Made by a program: the position numbers and the translations under genes
Shown: positions 7,578 through 16,254 of the stretch, one piece after another
Layout: every line of letters starts with the position of its first letter
How positions within the stretch are numbered: the first letter of the stretch is position 1
The notes under the pieces: model-generated
What the model saw: the letters and a program-made list of their open reading frames with translations, nothing else
The model's database searches: none
What the model was told of the DNA's origin: nothing
Source: Betaproteobacteria bacterium
GTDB taxonomy: Bacteria; Pseudomonadota; Gammaproteobacteria; Burkholderiales; Casimicrobiaceae
DNA: 64,000 bases
Assembly: GCA_013298695.1 (NCBI GenBank)
Contig: JAAFIS010000012.1
Span: 57,684-121,683, forward strand
Direction of reading: 5' to 3'

Positions 7578-10568
7578 CTACAGAAAGAAAAGCCCAGCTG
7601 CCAGCGCGGGGAAATCGCTTGAACGACGCCCGAAATACACGGCCATCTCGGATCGTGCTTTTGTGGCCTGGGTGCTGTTTTCGCCTTGCTCAAACACTGC
7701 ACGGAGCCATCGCAGTTGAATGAAAAATAGCTCATCCGATGGCAGGTTCGCGGGAGCGGCAGCGAGCGCTGCATCGAGTTCAGCGGTTAACTTCGCACGA
7801 TCCCTTTCACCCGCCAGCCAGGTTTCATAGGCTCGGCTCAAGGTAAGCAGAGCGCGTCGAAGCGAGCGCTTTTCCCCGCGGGCGTCGAAACTCGCAACGC
7901 GCTGGTTGAGTAGTTCCCGCGCAACGTTGTGTTGGCCAGTCGCTCGAGCGAGCTGGCTTTTTACCTGCAGCATTCGGATAGCGCTTGACGGCGCTTGATC
8001 GAGCCCGAGCTGATTCGCGAGCGCGACGAATTTCTCAGCGCGCGCAACGTCGGTATAGGTCAAAGCAATGATGGCAGCGCGCAGAAAATGCTGTCTGAAG
8101 CGCGGTGCACTACGCTGACCGCTCGCGGCGAGGCTAGCCATGAGTTTTTCGACGCGAGTGAGGACACTTTCCTTCGACTCGAGTGCGAACAAGGCCTGAG
8201 TTTCGAGCAAACCAAGCTCAAGATTGACTTGTTCAATGGGATCGAGTCCTGGCTTTTCAGCGCCGCGCGCGATCAGGCGCTCAAAGGTTTCTGCTGACTT
8301 TTTTGCTGCGCCTCGGAATTGGTAGTGATTCGCAAGAATGCTGAGTAGTCGATCAATGCGATCACTCTTGTCGCCAGCCAGCGTTTGCCATCGCTCAATC
8401 AGCGCTTGCGCAGTGGTTTCAAGGCCAGTTGTAATGCCGAGAACGGTTTGTACAGAAAGCAAGAACTCACGGTGATACAGCGCTTGTTTGATAAACGGCG
8501 GCGGCGGGTTTTCGTAGGTGGGTAAATGTGTGCGCATGAGCTCGTACGCGGTTTGCCAGTTCCCGCGCCGGGTAATGCAAGATGCCAGCCGACCCTCGTG
8601 ATCTGCCTTGATCCAGCGTGCGTTTGACTCATCGAGCTTGGCAAGTGCGGCGTGAGTTTCGAGCGCGCGGAATATTTTTTCAGCTTCAGTTACTTCGTAG
8701 ATCGCGCAACGCGTTTCGGCGTCAAATTGCAGGGCAACAAAAGCCTCCATGCTTTCAGCGGGAAGTCGTTTCAGCAAATCGTCTTTGATAGGCGCAAACG
8801 TTGCGCGAGCTGACGCAAAATCGTTGTTCCAATACTGAACCGCGGCAAGTGCTTGTTGTGCGCGTAGTGCTTGCAGGGACGTCGCGCCAAACTGTTTGGC
8901 CGCGAGTTCAACCGCACGCGTTGCAAGGGGCAGCGCATCGGAATCGCGGCTCAATGATCGATAGGTGGTTGCGATGATGTCAGTGAGTTCGTACTCGGTA
9001 GCTGCGTCGTCGGCAAATCGAATACGCGCCTCGCTAGCAGCGCGCTCGAGAATGTCGATCACGTCTGGTGTCTTGCCACCGTTCAAGTCAGGGTCTGCCG
9101 AACGCAGAAGCTCGGCCAGAAAGTTGGTCGTTTTTTGTAAGCGAGCAGTTTCTTGTTTTGCGCGCTGGTATTGAAAGAGCGTTCCCATTAATCCGCCGGA
9201 GAGCAGCACAATCGAAAAAGCCACCAAACTGACGGGTAACCAATTTCGAGCCATCCACAATCGCGCGCGATACGCACGTTCGGTTCGCCGAGTCGAAATC
9301 GGGCGGCGCTGAAGATATCGCCGTAAGTCAGCAACCAGTTCGTCCGCGGTTCTATAGCGATTTACGGGATCACGCTGTAGAGCGTGGGCGAAGATCGCAT
9401 TAAGATCGCCCCCGACTTTTTGATGATCTTGAGGTATCGCCCTATCTGATCGGGCGTCAGGCATCAAAGCCAGTTTCACCGCATCGCTGAGTTTCGGCGC
9501 GTCCTCGTGCAACACCGCATGTTCCTGAGCGGCGCGCCCCGCGCGCTCAGGAAGATGTGGGCGGCGCCCAGCAATCATGTGAAAACCTAGCGCGCCCAGC
9601 GAATACAAGTCGCTGGCCACGCCAGTTCGCCCGCCCGCGATTTGCTCGGGTGCTGCGTACTCAATGGTGAGTCCGCGGCCCGACAAACGCGTTGCGGGTG
9701 ACTCGGTAGTTGCATCGTTATCGTCGCGATCAAGTAAACCGGCAACGCCGAAGTCGAGCAGTTTTACCTGTCCGCTTGCGGTGACCATCACATTCGACGG
9801 TTTGATGTCGCGGTGAACGATGAGTTGGCTGTGGGCGTACGACACCGCTTCCACAATTTGCTGGAATAGCGCGATTCGCTGGTCGACTGTGGGCGCGTGT
9901 TCAGCGATGTATTCAAGCAGCGGGCGGCCTTCAACGTACTCCAGCACCAGAAACGGTGCGCCGAACTTTCGCCCCGCATCGATTAGGCGCGCGATACCCG
10001 GGTGGTTCAAACGAGCGAGGAGTGCACGTTCTTGCGAGAAGCGCGCTTCAAACGCTGACGAATTTGTTTCAGAGCGCAAAAATTTAACCGCGACATTGGC
10101 CGTATACAAACCATCTGCGCGGGACGCGAGCCACACCTCGCCCATGCCGCCTTCGCCGATGGGTCGATCAAGTCGCCAAGCGCCACACATCTCACCTGCG
10201 TAACGCGCCGTTCGCGTGGCGGATCGATCAGCGCGCAGCGCGCGTTGGAGTAAGCCATCGAAACCAACGTCCTGCTGTGCGCGATTTCGCGACGAATCGG
10301 TGATGAACGAGGTGCGCGGCTCGCGTACGTTGCTCTTTGATTCTGCAGCGGGCTGCACTTTTGCGCTTTCTAGCGCGCTGGGCGTGGTTGCGTCGGCGCG
10401 CTCCAGCATTTTTGCGACGTCTTCCGCTATTTCTGAATCGGTGTCAGAGAGCGTTTGCAAATAGTTTTTTCGCGCGAGCGGGTCAAGATCAAGCGCCGCG
10501 TCAAACGCCTGACCAACGCGCTGCCATCGTGCCGCGTCAAAGCCGCTTGAATCGCTACGCTCAGTCAT
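7578..10568 (-). CDS. Transmembrane serine/threonine protein kinase, paralogue
   Basis: A 996-residue kinase with the same layout as the downstream gene. There is an N-terminal region of about 130 residues, then a kinase domain at roughly 132-420 with GEGGMGEVW, Lys162 in VAVKF, HRDIKPSN with Asp254, DFG at 272-274 and APEQ. A single membrane helix lies near 443-464, followed by a long helical TPR-like C-terminal region. The activation segment (TTESPATRLSGRGLTIEYAA) is nearly the same as in the paralogue, so the two arose by duplication. It lies 70 bp after the ECF sigma gene and 79 bp before the second kinase, all on the same strand. The substrate is not visible from sequence; the sigma factor is the obvious candidate. 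Confidence 0.9.
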   Translation of the reverse strand: MTERSDSSGFDAARWQRVGQAFDAALDLDPLARKNYLQTLSDTDSEIAEDVAKMLERADATTPSALESAKVQPAAESKSNVREPRTSFITDSSRNRAQQDVGFDGLLQRALRADRSATRTARYAGEMCGAWRLDRPIGEGGMGEVWLASRADGLYTANVAVKFLRSETNSSAFEARFSQERALLARLNHPGIARLIDAGRKFGAPFLVLEYVEGRPLLEYIAEHAPTVDQRIALFQQIVEAVSYAHSQLIVHRDIKPSNVMVTASGQVKLLDFGVAGLLDRDDNDATTESPATRLSGRGLTIEYAAPEQIAGGRTGVASDLYSLGALGFHMIAGRRPHLPERAGRAAQEHAVLHEDAPKLSDAVKLALMPDARSDRAIPQDHQKVGGDLNAIFAHALQRDPVNRYRTADELVADLRRYLQRRPISTRRTERAYRARLWMARNWLPVSLVAFSIVLLSGGLMGTLFQYQRAKQETARLQKTTNFLAELLRSADPDLNGGKTPDVIDILERAASEARIRFADDAATEYELTDIIATTYRSLSRDSDALPLATRAVELAAKQFGATSLQALRAQQALAAVQYWNNDFASARATFAPIKDDLLKRLPAESMEAFVALQFDAETRCAIYEVTEAEKIFRALETHAALAKLDESNARWIKADHEGRLASCITRRGNWQTAYELMRTHLPTYENPPPPFIKQALYHREFLLSVQTVLGITTGLETTAQALIERWQTLAGDKSDRIDRLLSILANHYQFRGAAKKSAETFERLIARGAEKPGLDPIEQVNLELGLLETQALFALESKESVLTRVEKLMASLAASGQRSAPRFRQHFLRAAIIALTYTDVARAEKFVALANQLGLDQAPSSAIRMLQVKSQLARATGQHNVARELLNQRVASFDARGEKRSLRRALLTLSRAYETWLAGERDRAKLTAELDAALAAAPANLPSDELFFIQLRWLRAVFEQGENSTQATKARSEMAVYFGRRSSDFPALAAGLFFL

Positions 10569-10638
10569 TTAACTGCGTTCGGAGTGGAGAGAGGGTGAGC
10601 ACGAAAATCGCTCTTTTTGCGACTACGCAACGGCTGTA

Positions 10639-11241
10639 CTAGGCGCTGGTTTCGAGCCATTCACCGAGCATCGCACGCGCTTTAAGCACTTCTCGGTTGA
10701 TGGTGCGCGTAGACACACCGCGAGCCGTCGCTGTTTCTTCAATGGTCATGCCGCAGAAAAAATGCAGCTCTGCGGTGTGATACATATTTTCATCGACGAG
10801 TTTGAGCTGCGCCACTGCGCGATCGAGGGCAATGATGTCAATTGCAGTGAAGCCGCTGTCAGGTGCAGACTCGGCATGAGACAGCGTGAGCAATGTCTCC
10901 CCACCGCCGCGTTTTTCTGAGTCTCTCGCGCGCACGAAATCAATCACGATCGAGCGCAACACTTTGCCTATGTAGGCGAAAAACTGCACTCGTGTGCTGC
11001 CCTGCAAACCTTCGCGCTCGGCCATCCGCATGAAGCCTTCGTGAACGAGCGCAGTTGCGTTGAGCCCGGTCACGCCACCGGCTTGCGCAAGTCGAGCGCG
11101 CGCCACTCGCTTAATCTCTGGGTAGAGTTTTGCGTAAAGCAGTCCCATTGCCTTGTCGTCACCAGAGCCTGCACGAAGTATGAGCTGGGTTGTCCCGTCG
11201 GGTTCCATGCCTTCGCTTGGCGTCTCGGGTGTGCTCGCCAT
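10639..11241 (-). CDS. ECF-type RNA polymerase sigma factor, kinase-associated
   Basis: A 200-residue sigma factor with region 2 near residues 30-105 (LYPEIKRVARARL, ALVHEGFMRM, FFAYIGKVLRSIVIDFVRAR) and a region 4 helix-turn-helix near 150-195 (MTIEETATARGVSTRTINRE). The RGGGE linker is typical of the Sigma70_ECF family found with Ser/Thr kinases. Region 2.2 reads NATALVHE, where classical ECF factors have DAEDLVQE, so the acidic contact residues are missing and Thr63 takes their place. I chose the ATG at 11241 because GGGGA lies 9 nt upstream; a longer frame begins at 11280 without such support. It heads the operon of two kinases. No anti-sigma gene is present. Confidence 0.9.
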   Translation of the reverse strand: MASTPETPSEGMEPDGTTQLILRAGSGDDKAMGLLYAKLYPEIKRVARARLAQAGGVTGLNATALVHEGFMRMAEREGLQGSTRVQFFAYIGKVLRSIVIDFVRARDSEKRGGGETLLTLSHAESAPDSGFTAIDIIALDRAVAQLKLVDENMYHTAELHFFCGMTIEETATARGVSTRTINREVLKARAMLGEWLETSA

Positions 11242-11343
11242 AATATTTTTTCCCCGTAAGAGACGAAGTGTAGCGTTCACCGGTGCGGAAAACGTGAATC
11301 ACCGTAAACTTTGTGCGATCTCGAAAACAAGCGTGTACCGCCT

Positions 11344-12597
11344 ATGAAATCGCAGTCAACAGTCATCAAAAACGCGCGTGTATTCGACAGCATTAGCGGC
11401 GCGGTGTCTGAACTCACTGATATCCATATCGAGAATGGTCGCGTCACGGCGCTGCGGGCGTCTGCGCCCCAGGCCGAATCAAGCTCTGATATGGCGAGCG
11501 TGGTTGACGTCGCCGGTCGCATCGTGTTGCCGGGATTGATCGATTGCCATGTGCATGTCAATGCAGTTCACCACGACGTGTGGCAGTTGTCGATGACGCC
11601 GCCGTCGCTCATCACCGCGCAAGCCAGGCACGTTCTTGAAGGAATGTTGTTGCGAGGATTTACTACCGTGCGCGATGCTGCCGGTGCTGACTACGGAATT
11701 CAGCTCGCCGTTGAGCGCGGATTCCTACGCGGACCGCGGCTTTTCATAGCCGGTGCGCCCCTCTCACAAACGGGTGGTCACGCTGATATCCGACCGCGCG
11801 GCGTAAAGGAGTTCATTTGCACCTGTGCGGGTATCGGACTGTTTCCAGCGATTGCCGACGGCGTTCCAGAAGTTAGAAAAGCAGTTCGCGAACAGCTTCG
11901 GCACGGGGCAAATCAAATCAAAATTATGGCTGGCGGAGGTGTGGCGTCGCCAACGGATCCGATTGACGGCACCCAATATTCAATTGAAGAGTTGGCAGCG
12001 GCGTGTGATGAGGCGCATGCTGCGAACACTTATGTCATGGCGCACGCCTACTCGCCGCGCTCGATCACGCGCGCTGTCCAGGCTGGCGTGCGCACGATTG
12101 AACACGGCAATTTGCTCGACGAAGCGGCGGCGAAAGTAATGCGAGAGCATGGCGCGTTTTTGGTTCCAACGCTCGCGACCTATTTCGCACTCGGCGACGA
12201 AGGCCTGAAGCTCGGTTGGAGTGAATCAATGCTTGCAAAGCTTGACCGCGTGAAAGACGCCGGGCAGCGCGCCATTTCGATTGCAAAATCGCACGGTGTC
12301 CCGATTGCGTTTGGCACGGATTTGCTCGGCCACATGCATCGGCTCCAAAGCAGTGAATGGGCGCTGCACGCATCGGTGCAATCGCCGGTCGAGATTTTGC
12401 AAAGCGCGACATCAGTTGCGGCGAGTGTCTTGCAGCAAAGTGGCCAACTAGGAGTGATCGCGCCCGGCGCCCATGCTGATTTGTTGGTGGTAGACGGCGA
12501 TCCCACCAAAGACATCACGGTGCTTGGGAATCCCGAGAAAGCTTTGATGGGAATTATGAAAGCTGGGGTTTGGGAAAAATCAGTTGTAGCTTCGTGA
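11344..12597 (+). CDS. Metal-dependent amidohydrolase, imidazolonepropionase-like
   Basis: A 417-residue member of the amidohydrolase superfamily. Metal ligands are visible: HxH in DCHVHV (His69 and His71), a histidine in VMAHAYSP, another in IEHGNLL, and an aspartate in AFGTDLLGH. The N-terminal and C-terminal beta-sandwich parts frame the barrel (KNARVFDSISG and GAHADLLVVDGDP). Relatives include Xaa-Pro dipeptidase-like and prolidase-like hydrolases, so the substrate could be a peptide or cyclic amide and cannot be fixed from sequence. A TTG start at 11311 would add 11 residues; the ATG gives the better family alignment. It is divergent from the ECF sigma gene, with only about 100 bp between them. 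Confidence 0.85.
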   Translation: MKSQSTVIKNARVFDSISGAVSELTDIHIENGRVTALRASAPQAESSSDMASVVDVAGRIVLPGLIDCHVHVNAVHHDVWQLSMTPPSLITAQARHVLEGMLLRGFTTVRDAAGADYGIQLAVERGFLRGPRLFIAGAPLSQTGGHADIRPRGVKEFICTCAGIGLFPAIADGVPEVRKAVREQLRHGANQIKIMAGGGVASPTDPIDGTQYSIEELAAACDEAHAANTYVMAHAYSPRSITRAVQAGVRTIEHGNLLDEAAAKVMREHGAFLVPTLATYFALGDEGLKLGWSESMLAKLDRVKDAGQRAISIAKSHGVPIAFGTDLLGHMHRLQSSEWALHASVQSPVEILQSATSVAASVLQQSGQLGVIAPGAHADLLVVDGDPTKDITVLGNPEKALMGIMKAGVWEKSVVAS

Positions 12598-12927
12598 GCT
12601 AAACGACGCATTTATTGGGCTTGATAGCTCTTTGTTGCGATTATCGAAAAAAGAAGCCAACAGGTCCTTCACCCATATAAATAGGGTTTTCGGTAGATTC
12701 GCTGAATCCCGTTGGCCGGCGGTTCACGCCGAACAGGGAAGGGCTTGCAAAGTGAACCCACGTGCGCTCGGTTTACTTTTTTGTTGCATACTGCAACGAG
12801 TTGAAACACCGCCACCCGGGAATCGTTTTGCGCGAAGCGTGACTCCGCGAACTAAATGGGGTGTCTTGCTCCAAATGCTCACAAACGCGAGCGCCGCCTG
12901 CTTATCCTGCATTGAAAGCGAACTGTC
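12598..12927. other. Intergenic region between amidohydrolase and pobA
   Basis: Apart from the two-palindrome element at 12608-12687 I see no gene, terminator or convincing promoter in this 330-bp stretch. A PobR-type operator could lie in the part nearest pobA, but I cannot identify one. Confidence 0.5.
12608..12687 (-). repeat. Two-palindrome element, copy 2
   Basis: On the minus strand an ACCCTATTTATATGGGT palindrome is followed by a spacer of about 50 nt containing TTCGATAAT at its centre, then GCCCAATAAATGC. The right palindrome is partly decayed. Spacing and core match the other copies. Confidence 0.65.
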
Positions 12928-14118
12928 TTGATACGAGAAACCACACAAGTGGCCATCATTGGCGCAGGCCCCGCAGGGCTGTTGCTCTCGCACCTTCTGC
13001 ACTTACATGGCATCGCCAACGTGTTGCTAGAGTCGCGTTCGCGCGAGTATTGTGAGGGCCGCGTTCGCGCGGGCGTGCTCGAACAGGGCACCGTTGACAT
13101 TCTCGATGAAGCGGGCGTTGCCGAGCGACTCCACCGAGAAGGTTTGCGCCACACTGGCTTTGAAATGCATTTTCGCGGCCAACGACATCGCATCGCGCTC
13201 GACGAATTGACCGGCGGCAAATCCATCGTGGTGTACGGCCAGCAAGAAGTGGTGAAAGATCTGATCGCGCGTCGCCTCGCAGATCAAGGTGATGTGCGCT
13301 TCGATGCCCGTGACGTGAAGCTGTCGGGCGTGGAAACCGAGACGCCAATCGTGCGATTTAGTCACGGTGCGCAGCAAGTGGAATTGAGTTGCGACTACGC
13401 CGTCGGGTGCGATGGGTTTCATGGAATCTGCAGAGGCGAGTTTCCCGCACACGTACTGAAAACTTATGACCGCATCTATCCCTTCGCCTGGCTTGGCATT
13501 CTTGCTGAAGCACCGCCCGCACAGCACGAACTAATTTATGCGCACCACGAACGGGGCTTTGCACTTTTTTCGATGCGCTCGCCGAAAATTACTCGGCTCT
13601 ACGTTCAGTGTGACCCTAGCGACACGCCTGCAGACTGGTCTGATGACCGCGTGTGGAGCGAGTTGGCGATTCGTCTCGGCACGGGTGAAGGTTGGCGGCC
13701 AACCGAAGGACCGATCATTCAGAAAAGCGTGACGCCGATGCGAAGCTTTGTCGCCGCGCCGATGCGCCATCAGCGTTTGTTTCTCGCAGGCGATGCTGCG
13801 CACATCGTGCCGCCTACGGGTGCGAAAGGCATGAACCTCGCCGTGTCCGACATCATCGTGTTGTCGCGTGCCTTTGAAATGTTTTACGGGCGCGGCGAAA
13901 CCCGTGGGCTCGAGCGATATTCCGACATCGCGCTGCGGCGAGTGTGGAAGGGTGAACGTTTTTCGTGGCACATGACGTCGATGCTGCACACGTTCCCGGA
14001 GCACGATTCGTTTCACGAGCAAATGCAGCTCGCGGAGCTCGATTACTACACGGGTTCTCGCGCGGGGCGCACCACGCTCGCAGAAAACTACGTGGGGCTA
14101 CCGATTGAATCGATCTAG
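12928..14118 (+). CDS. pobA: 4-hydroxybenzoate 3-monooxygenase
   Basis: This 396-residue flavoprotein hydroxylates 4-hydroxybenzoate to protocatechuate using FAD and NADPH, feeding the beta-ketoadipate pathway. The FAD-binding GAGPAG motif is near residues 13-18. The family signatures ESRSREYCEGRVRAGVLEQG, DGFHGICR and LAGDAAHIVPPTGAKGMNLA are all present. Length and alignment fit PobA end to end. The start is TTG, with GAAAG about 12 nt upstream. No pobR regulator or protocatechuate genes lie next to it, so the rest of the pathway must be elsewhere. Confidence 0.94.
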   Translation: MIRETTQVAIIGAGPAGLLLSHLLHLHGIANVLLESRSREYCEGRVRAGVLEQGTVDILDEAGVAERLHREGLRHTGFEMHFRGQRHRIALDELTGGKSIVVYGQQEVVKDLIARRLADQGDVRFDARDVKLSGVETETPIVRFSHGAQQVELSCDYAVGCDGFHGICRGEFPAHVLKTYDRIYPFAWLGILAEAPPAQHELIYAHHERGFALFSMRSPKITRLYVQCDPSDTPADWSDDRVWSELAIRLGTGEGWRPTEGPIIQKSVTPMRSFVAAPMRHQRLFLAGDAAHIVPPTGAKGMNLAVSDIIVLSRAFEMFYGRGETRGLERYSDIALRRVWKGERFSWHMTSMLHTFPEHDSFHEQMQLAELDYYTGSRAGRTTLAENYVGLPIESI

Positions 14119-14258
14119 CGCGAATTTTTTGTTGCAATTCCAGTGAACGTTTGGCTTAGAGCAAACCCGCTATTTGAATGCGAGCCAAGCGAGCTGGGCA
14201 TCCGAACGACTTAGCGTTGACCCTGTCAGGCAAACGTCAGTGATGACAGCCCGCACAC

Positions 14259-15983
14259 GTGCAAAAATTCGCGATGCAGTTTTTTCCAAAAGTTCTCAAT
14301 CGCGCGCACGCCAGTTTTAGATCCGATCTTTCTTCAGAGTCTTCGGGTTTGTCGCGCCTTCAAATTATTTCGCTTGCATCGCTGTGGATTGCGACGCTGC
14401 CTAACCTTGCCGCGCTCCGCCAGTTCTGGGATGCAGAATCGGCGGGCGCTGGCGTTGGGCGCATACTTTTCGCACTTGGGGGCTGGGTCGCGATCTTCTT
14501 CGTAACCTTTACGCTGTTAGTGATCATTGGCGTGTTGTTCTGGGGGCGCGCCATCAAATGGCTCGCAGGGTTTGCGATCATTAGCGCGGCAATTCTGGGC
14601 TATTTCAGTCTCTATCTCGGCATACAGTTTGATAAGACGATGGTGACCAACATCATGCAAACGCACACCTCGGAAGCGTTTGAGTTGATGACTTTTCCCA
14701 TGTTCTTCTGGGTGCTGTTGCTTGGAATTGCGCCAGCCGCTTTTCTCATTACGCTGCGTATGCATCCGCGTGTTAGATGGGTGCAGGCGCTTGCCAAGAC
14801 CGCAGGTGTTTGGCTTCTGTTAGCCGCTGTGGTGGCCGCGTCGATTCTTCTGCAATATTCGAAGTACGCAGCAGCGGGGCGCAACAAAGCGATTACGTTT
14901 CACACGATCGCACCGGCCAATTTCGTCGCGGCGACAGTTGGGCAAGCGTATGCGCTGCGCGCTAGCGCAGTGGTGCGCGAAAAGCGCGGCACCGATGCAC
15001 AGCAGAGCTACAAACTGCCGAAACCAAGGTTGATCGTCTTCGTTGTCGGCGAGACCGCTCGCGCGCAAAATTTCGGTTTGAATGGCTATGCACGAGACAA
15101 TACGCCGCGAATGAGAGACGCGGGTGTTCTGTATTTCAAAGATACCGAAAGTTGTGGCACGGCAACAGCAGTTTCGCTTCCGTGCATGTTTTCCGGGCTC
15201 ACTAGGGACGAGTTCTCGCTTTCGAAAGCTCAATCGATTGAGACCGTGATCGACGTTGCGTTGCATGCCGGCGTTCGCGTAATCTGGCGAGACAACGACG
15301 GCGGCTGCAAGGGCGTATGCGGCAGCTCCGAGTATCGCGACATCACCAAGAGTTCGGATCCACGGTTCTGTTCCAGCGAAGGTGAATGCATCGATGACAT
15401 TTTGCTAGACGGTTTGAAGGACGATCTCTCTGCGTTGACCGGAGACACCTTGCTAATTCTTCACGTGAAAGGAAGCCACGGCCCCGCGTACTACAAACGC
15501 TACCCGCCTGCCTTTGAAAAATTCACCCCAGCTTGCAAAACGAACAATCTTCCATCGTGCACGCAAGAACAATTGATCAACGCCTACGACAACACGATTC
15601 TCTACACCGATCACATTTTGGGTGAAGTTGTGGAGTTGCTCAAAGGCTTCTCCGACCGCTACGCGACGGCGATGCTCTACGCTTCAGATCACGGCGAATC
15701 GCTCGGTGAAAACGGCTTGTATTTGCACGGATTGCCGTATTCGGTCGCACCGAAGGAGCAGACACGGGTGCCGATGCTCGCTTGGTTGTCACCGCAATAC
15801 GGGCAGTTCGAGAAGTGGAATAGCGCTTGCCTCGCGGCACAGACGAAAATCCAGCGAAGTCATGACAACATTTACTCGACCATTCTCGGGCTGTTAGAAA
15901 TTGAGACCACCGAATACAAATCGAGCCTCGACATCTTTGCGGCCTGCGATGAACACCGCGAAGGTGAAACCGTCAAGAAATGA
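14259..15983 (+). CDS. eptA: Lipid A phosphoethanolamine transferase
   Basis: A 574-residue inner membrane enzyme of the EptA/MCR family, which transfers phosphoethanolamine from phosphatidylethanolamine to lipid A or core. Five hydrophobic helices lie in the first 220 residues, followed by a periplasmic sulfatase-fold domain. Visible active-site parts are VVGETARAQNFG with the metal-binding Glu, ESCGTATAVSLPCMFS with the catalytic Thr, DHGESLGENG, and a later His in LHGLPYSVAP. Several paired cysteines fit the family disulfides. The GTG at 14259 or the ATG at 14274 could be the start. No two-component system is adjacent, so regulation is unknown. The related EptB or a Kdo-specific enzyme is possible. 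Confidence 0.88.
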   Translation: MQKFAMQFFPKVLNRAHASFRSDLSSESSGLSRLQIISLASLWIATLPNLAALRQFWDAESAGAGVGRILFALGGWVAIFFVTFTLLVIIGVLFWGRAIKWLAGFAIISAAILGYFSLYLGIQFDKTMVTNIMQTHTSEAFELMTFPMFFWVLLLGIAPAAFLITLRMHPRVRWVQALAKTAGVWLLLAAVVAASILLQYSKYAAAGRNKAITFHTIAPANFVAATVGQAYALRASAVVREKRGTDAQQSYKLPKPRLIVFVVGETARAQNFGLNGYARDNTPRMRDAGVLYFKDTESCGTATAVSLPCMFSGLTRDEFSLSKAQSIETVIDVALHAGVRVIWRDNDGGCKGVCGSSEYRDITKSSDPRFCSSEGECIDDILLDGLKDDLSALTGDTLLILHVKGSHGPAYYKRYPPAFEKFTPACKTNNLPSCTQEQLINAYDNTILYTDHILGEVVELLKGFSDRYATAMLYASDHGESLGENGLYLHGLPYSVAPKEQTRVPMLAWLSPQYGQFEKWNSACLAAQTKIQRSHDNIYSTILGLLEIETTEYKSSLDIFAACDEHREGETVKK

Positions 15984-16073
15984 GCCGCGACCGTTCAGCC
16001 TGACGAGTAGGGCGCGACGCTGTGATCAATGCAGAAACCCACTTGCGCATGCGGGCTCAACTCGTACTTCGGA

Positions 16074-16158
16074 AGCGCTGTTTGATTGGGCGAGATAGTC
16101 CGTTTTTAGGAAAGTAGATTCTCCACTGAAAATGACGCTCCGCCCAACTAACTCGGAG
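16074..16158 (+). repeat. Two-palindrome element, copy 3
   Basis: A left part GCGCTGTTTGATTGGGCG and a right part CGCCCAACTAACTCGGAG are separated by about 48 nt. The palindromes are more degenerate than in other copies, but spacing and orientation fit. It lies downstream of eptA. Confidence 0.5.
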
Positions 16159-16208
16159 AATGTTGTAGAAAGTTGAAACCAGCATTACGCGCTGCAGATC
16201 AACAAAAA

Positions 16209-16231
16209 AGCACCCGAAGGTGCTTTTTTTG
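16209..16231. terminator. Bidirectional Rho-independent terminator
   Basis: AGCACC, a CGAA loop and GGTGCT are flanked by an A-run on the left and seven T on the right. It lies between convergent eptA and the peptide-binding protein gene and can serve both. Confidence 0.85.
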
Positions 16232-16254
16232 CTTTCTGTAACTGCGCGGAAAGG

